The translations under genes were made by a program, and so were the position numbers. A stretch of DNA of 64,000 nucleotides from Candidatus Poribacteria bacterium (GTDB lineage Bacteria > Poribacteria > WGA-4E > WGA-3G): NCBI GenBank assembly GCA_003635185.1, contig PYJA01000044.1:1-64000 (forward strand), in the 5' to 3' direction. Below the pieces are notes generated by a model. It was not told the origin of the DNA. It saw only the letters and a list, made by a program, of their open reading frames with translations, and did not search any database. Shown here piece by piece: positions 61,668 to 64,000 of this stretch (its first letter is position 1; the number at the start of each line of letters is the position of its first letter).

Positions 61668-63377
61668 GTGGAAAGAGATGACGATGTTCAACTGATTCGC
61701 AGAATCTTATCGGGTGACGACGCTGCGTTTAACATTTTGGTTGAAAAATACCAAGAGAGCATTCATGCCCTTGCATGGCGGAAAATTCGAGATTTTCACT
61801 ATGCGGAAGAGATTATGCAAGACACTTTCCTTAAAGCATATAAAAAACTTCCGACACTCAAGAATCACAATCAATTTGCTGGGTGGCTCCATGTCATCGC
61901 AAATCATCTTTGCATTGATTGGGTCCGAAAACAAAAGCCTGCAATGCAATCCTTGGAGGATACACGTTTGGAAGAGATCGAGGAATCCTCTTATACACAA
62001 CACATCTCGGAACAGCGGATGACAGAGAGAACTGAGTATTGCCATGAGCTTGTCCAACAACTCTTGGAAAAATTGCCAGAAAACGAACGCGAGGTCGTAA
62101 CACTCTACTATCTTGACGAAATGTCAACGAAAGAGATTGGTGAAGTCATGGGAGTGTCAGTAAATACAATTACGAGTCGACTCCAACGCGCACGAAAACG
62201 TTTACAAACTGATCAGGAACTCTTAGATCAAGAATTCTTTGGTCATTTACAATTATCAGATAATCTGAAGGAGAATATTATGAGTCAATTAGAGCAACTT
62301 CGCAACAAGTTCAATTCATTCATGGAACAGGTAAAATCTGATCCTGCATCAAGAGAGGATATTCTTAAAGAGGCATCCATCGAGATTGATGACGCGCTTA
62401 AGGGTGAAATTACACCTGAGTTGGCGCATCTTGTGGTTGATGATATATACCCACACATGGGTAAGCAGGGAATAGAAAAACGACTCTCTCTTCTACATAA
62501 GTTCTTGGATGACGCACCAGATAATAAAGAACGTTTTTGGGCACATCAAGAGTTAGCTTCAAGCCTTGCCTTTCTTGGAAGACACCGAGAATCAGTAGAG
62601 GAACAATTACAACTTTACCGATGGGCATGCAAAAATGACATTCCAGATAAGGATGTATTACATATTTTCTGTCCTAATCTTGAGAACCCAGCATCTTGGT
62701 CTGCAGAAGGTCGAATTGATGAATGGATTAAACTATATCGTGAGGCATCGGAACGTCTAAAAAAACCTGATATAAGTTATCTTGACCGCTGCGAATTTCT
62801 ACAAATCGGTGCAGAAGTACTTCGAGCAAACGGAAAATCGGATGAGGCATTAATTGAACTCGAAAAGTTGGAAAAAACGAATACTAAACAGGATTGGAGA
62901 CACTATTTTCGATTTTGGTTAATTGTGAAAACAAATCGTTTGCTACTGTATAACAGACGGAATGAATCGGAACGTTTTGATGAAATCATAACGGAACTCA
63001 AGAACTATATGGAAGGTGAGTATAAGAAATATAATGCGGGTCAACCGGTAAATACTGGTGATCTCATCTGGCTTTCTCACGACATTGGCTGTTGTCTGGT
63101 GTGGATAAATAAGTACAGTATAGCAAGAAGTTTTTTACAAGTCGCTTGTGATTTGGGAGGTGAGAATCACTATGGACACTTCATGCTCGCTGTAAGTATC
63201 TGGGCATCAGATAAGGACCGTGAGAAGACTCTACATCATCTCAAGATTGCTGAGGAAGATTATGCTGTAGCTTCCTATAATTTTCGTGATAGTTACTACT
63301 CATCTTTCGTTAATACACCCGAATTTTCGGATGTAAAGGATGATCCGGAGTTTCTGAAGGTCCTGGGGCAGAAGTAG
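61668..63377 (+). CDS. ECF sigma factor with a long C-terminal extension
   Basis: TAGGAG lies 8 bases before GTG 61668. Residues about 20-90 are sigma region 2 (FNILVEKYQESIHALAWRKI, DAEE-like HYAEEIMQDTFLKAYKKL, FAGWLHVIANHLCIDWVRKQ), and about 130-185 region 4 (LPENEREVVTLYYLDEMSTK, then EIGEVMGVSVNTITSRLQRA). About 370 further residues follow: a linker, then helical, TPR-like repeats (FWAHQELASSLAFLGRHRES, EALIELEKLEK). No anti-sigma gene is adjacent, so the extension may itself regulate the sigma part. 569 residues versus about 180 for a standard ECF factor. Confidence 0.88.
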   Translation: MERDDDVQLIRRILSGDDAAFNILVEKYQESIHALAWRKIRDFHYAEEIMQDTFLKAYKKLPTLKNHNQFAGWLHVIANHLCIDWVRKQKPAMQSLEDTRLEEIEESSYTQHISEQRMTERTEYCHELVQQLLEKLPENEREVVTLYYLDEMSTKEIGEVMGVSVNTITSRLQRARKRLQTDQELLDQEFFGHLQLSDNLKENIMSQLEQLRNKFNSFMEQVKSDPASREDILKEASIEIDDALKGEITPELAHLVVDDIYPHMGKQGIEKRLSLLHKFLDDAPDNKERFWAHQELASSLAFLGRHRESVEEQLQLYRWACKNDIPDKDVLHIFCPNLENPASWSAEGRIDEWIKLYREASERLKKPDISYLDRCEFLQIGAEVLRANGKSDEALIELEKLEKTNTKQDWRHYFRFWLIVKTNRLLLYNRRNESERFDEIITELKNYMEGEYKKYNAGQPVNTGDLIWLSHDIGCCLVWINKYSIARSFLQVACDLGGENHYGHFMLAVSIWASDKDREKTLHHLKIAEEDYAVASYNFRDSYYSSFVNTPEFSDVKDDPEFLKVLGQK

Positions 63378-63441
63378 GATAAATAGTCCCGTTACCTATA
63401 CTTGCATTCGGTTAGGAGGGAAACCTTATCCGCCCAATTTA

Positions 63442-63494
63442 CTTCTTGTAGGATCGACCTCCTGGTCGCGACCGGGAGGTCGATCCTACAGAAG
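63442..63494. repeat. Long perfect hairpin
   Basis: TGTAGGATCGACCTCC pairs perfectly with GGAGGTCGATCCTACA across a 12-base loop (tggtcgcgaccg, itself partly paired). 65 bp after the sigma factor stop; without a T-run it is more likely a mobile REP-type repeat than a terminator. Confidence 0.7.
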
Positions 63495-63516
63495 AATTGT
63501 CCTCTGCACTCAACCC

Positions 63517-63837
63517 GAGATTCAGATAACTCATTTTTGTGTCAAAGGGGCGCAAAACTGGAAGTTCACGGGATAAAATATTGGCTAATTAACAGTATTT
63601 TTCACTTGTAGCACAATCTGTATGAAGTTTAAATAAATATTTCGGTAAGGGGGCGAGGTTTGGAAACCTCGCCAGCAGTAGGTGTACATCTCTGCTGGTG
63701 AGGTTTCCTAACCCCACCAAATTACCCAATTTATTTTTTAATCTTCATTTAGATTGGGCATATTAGGGCGCAAACTGACAGTTTGCGCTACAAAAACGGT
63801 GTTCGCCTGTCTAAAATCTTGCAATAGCAACTTGAGT
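63517..63837. repeat. Rearranged family D repeat with nested MITE
   Basis: Pieces of family D are recognisable: gtgtcaaaggggcgcaaaac, atattggctaattaacagta, ttgtagcacaatctg and, after the MITE at 63622-63748, gcgcaaactgacagtttgcg with cggtgttcgcctgtctaaaa and TAGCAACTTGAG. Order differs from the complete copy, so two partial copies may be joined. No gene in 63378-63854. Confidence 0.5.
63622..63748. mobile_element. Family B MITE (copy 3)
   Basis: ATGAAGTTTAAATAAATATT at the left, ATGAAGATTAAAAAATAAAT inverted at the right; arms ggcgaggtttggaaacctcg and ggtgaggtttcctaacccca. 28 bases of the right end are identical to the end of the IS630 remnant (1908-1935). Confidence 0.7.
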
Positions 63838-63854
63838 TATGGGAGAAGAATAGA

Positions 63855-64000
63855 ATGAATTTCAAAAATCTTGTTAACATTTGCTATGGCTTACTCTTAT
63901 GTTTTGTGGTTTCTACATCAATAACAATTAGCGAAGGAGAAGAAATGAATCCTTTGACACTTGAAGATTTGCTCAAATTTAACACATTTGTTGGGCGCGT
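63855..64000 (+). CDS. Secreted protein, 5' part only
   Basis: ATG 63855 opens a frame that runs off the window: MNFKNLVNICYGLLLCFVVS then TSITISEGEEMNPLTLEDLL and FNTFVGR. The first 27 residues look like a signal peptide. LTLEDLLKFNTFVG resembles the mature start of exported prolyl-oligopeptidase-type proteins (TLEDLL-x-x-x-x-VG), but too little is seen to be sure. GAGAAG precedes the ATG. Confidence 0.55.
   Translation, partial: MNFKNLVNICYGLLLCFVVSTSITISEGEEMNPLTLEDLLKFNTFVGR

Overview
The window looks like a chromosome fragment of an uncultured Gram-negative-type bacterium, most likely a member of Candidatus Poribacteria. This is inferred from gene flavour, not from a marker gene. The signs are many secreted lipoproteins with LGC/MGC/SSC lipoboxes, WD40 and LamG-like secreted proteins, a run of phytanoyl-CoA-dioxygenase paralogues, an ECF sigma factor with a very long C-terminal extension, and dense families of short hairpin repeats. 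The DNA is moderately AT-rich by eye. Genes lie on both strands in short operons.

Layout. 1-1935: insertion-sequence graveyard (a transposase broken by a 10-bp duplication, a 357-bp non-coding element with terminal inverted repeats, two decayed IS630-type transposases). 2102-6697: a hypothetical protein, two secreted TPR/thioredoxin proteins carrying three WCGPC domains between them, and a small aspartic protease. 7076-7641: a nested stack of mobile repeats. 7661-10424: dacB-like D-Ala-D-Ala carboxypeptidase and argJ. 10575-10854: tRNA-Gly, tRNA-Cys, tRNA-Val. 10932-14041: secreted WD40/LamG-like proteins. 14183-21019: HAD phosphatase, DUF58 protein, iolC and iolD (myo-inositol catabolism), rlmB, radC. 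21532-25190: small membrane protein, IS5-like remnant, aldo/keto reductase, RluD-type pseudouridine synthase, HigBA-type toxin-antitoxin. 25320-35233 (minus strand): ilvD, lipoproteins, membrane pyrophosphatase hppA, folC, glyA, with the scar of an old tandem duplication. 35592-38400: secreted metzincin-like protease and a repeat-rich gap. 38434-44519: Cas2-like small protein, bactofilin-like membrane protein, BatA-like vWA protein, sugar isomerase and cupin, MntA/HepT pair, aldo/keto reductase, SDR. 44509-49535 (minus): NodB-like protein, GDPD, HNH endonuclease, two epimerases, HIT protein. 49827-54834: phytanoyl dioxygenase, ankyrin, AAC(3)-like and nucleotidyltransferase-like cluster. 55207-61068 (minus): Rad50-like ATPase, aminotransferase, Dam-type methyltransferase, LamG protein, a decapitated O-methyltransferase. 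61668-64000: sigma factor fusion, repeats, and the start of one more secreted protein.

How it works together. Much is housekeeping: arginine, branched-chain amino acid and folate/one-carbon synthesis, rRNA modification, a proton or sodium pyrophosphatase, cell-wall trimming. Around it sit envelope and secreted proteins, four of which share a similar C-terminal tail. Short mobile hairpins have reshaped intergenic DNA, disrupted one gene, and inserted into each other. No CRISPR array, rRNA or complete insertion sequence was seen.
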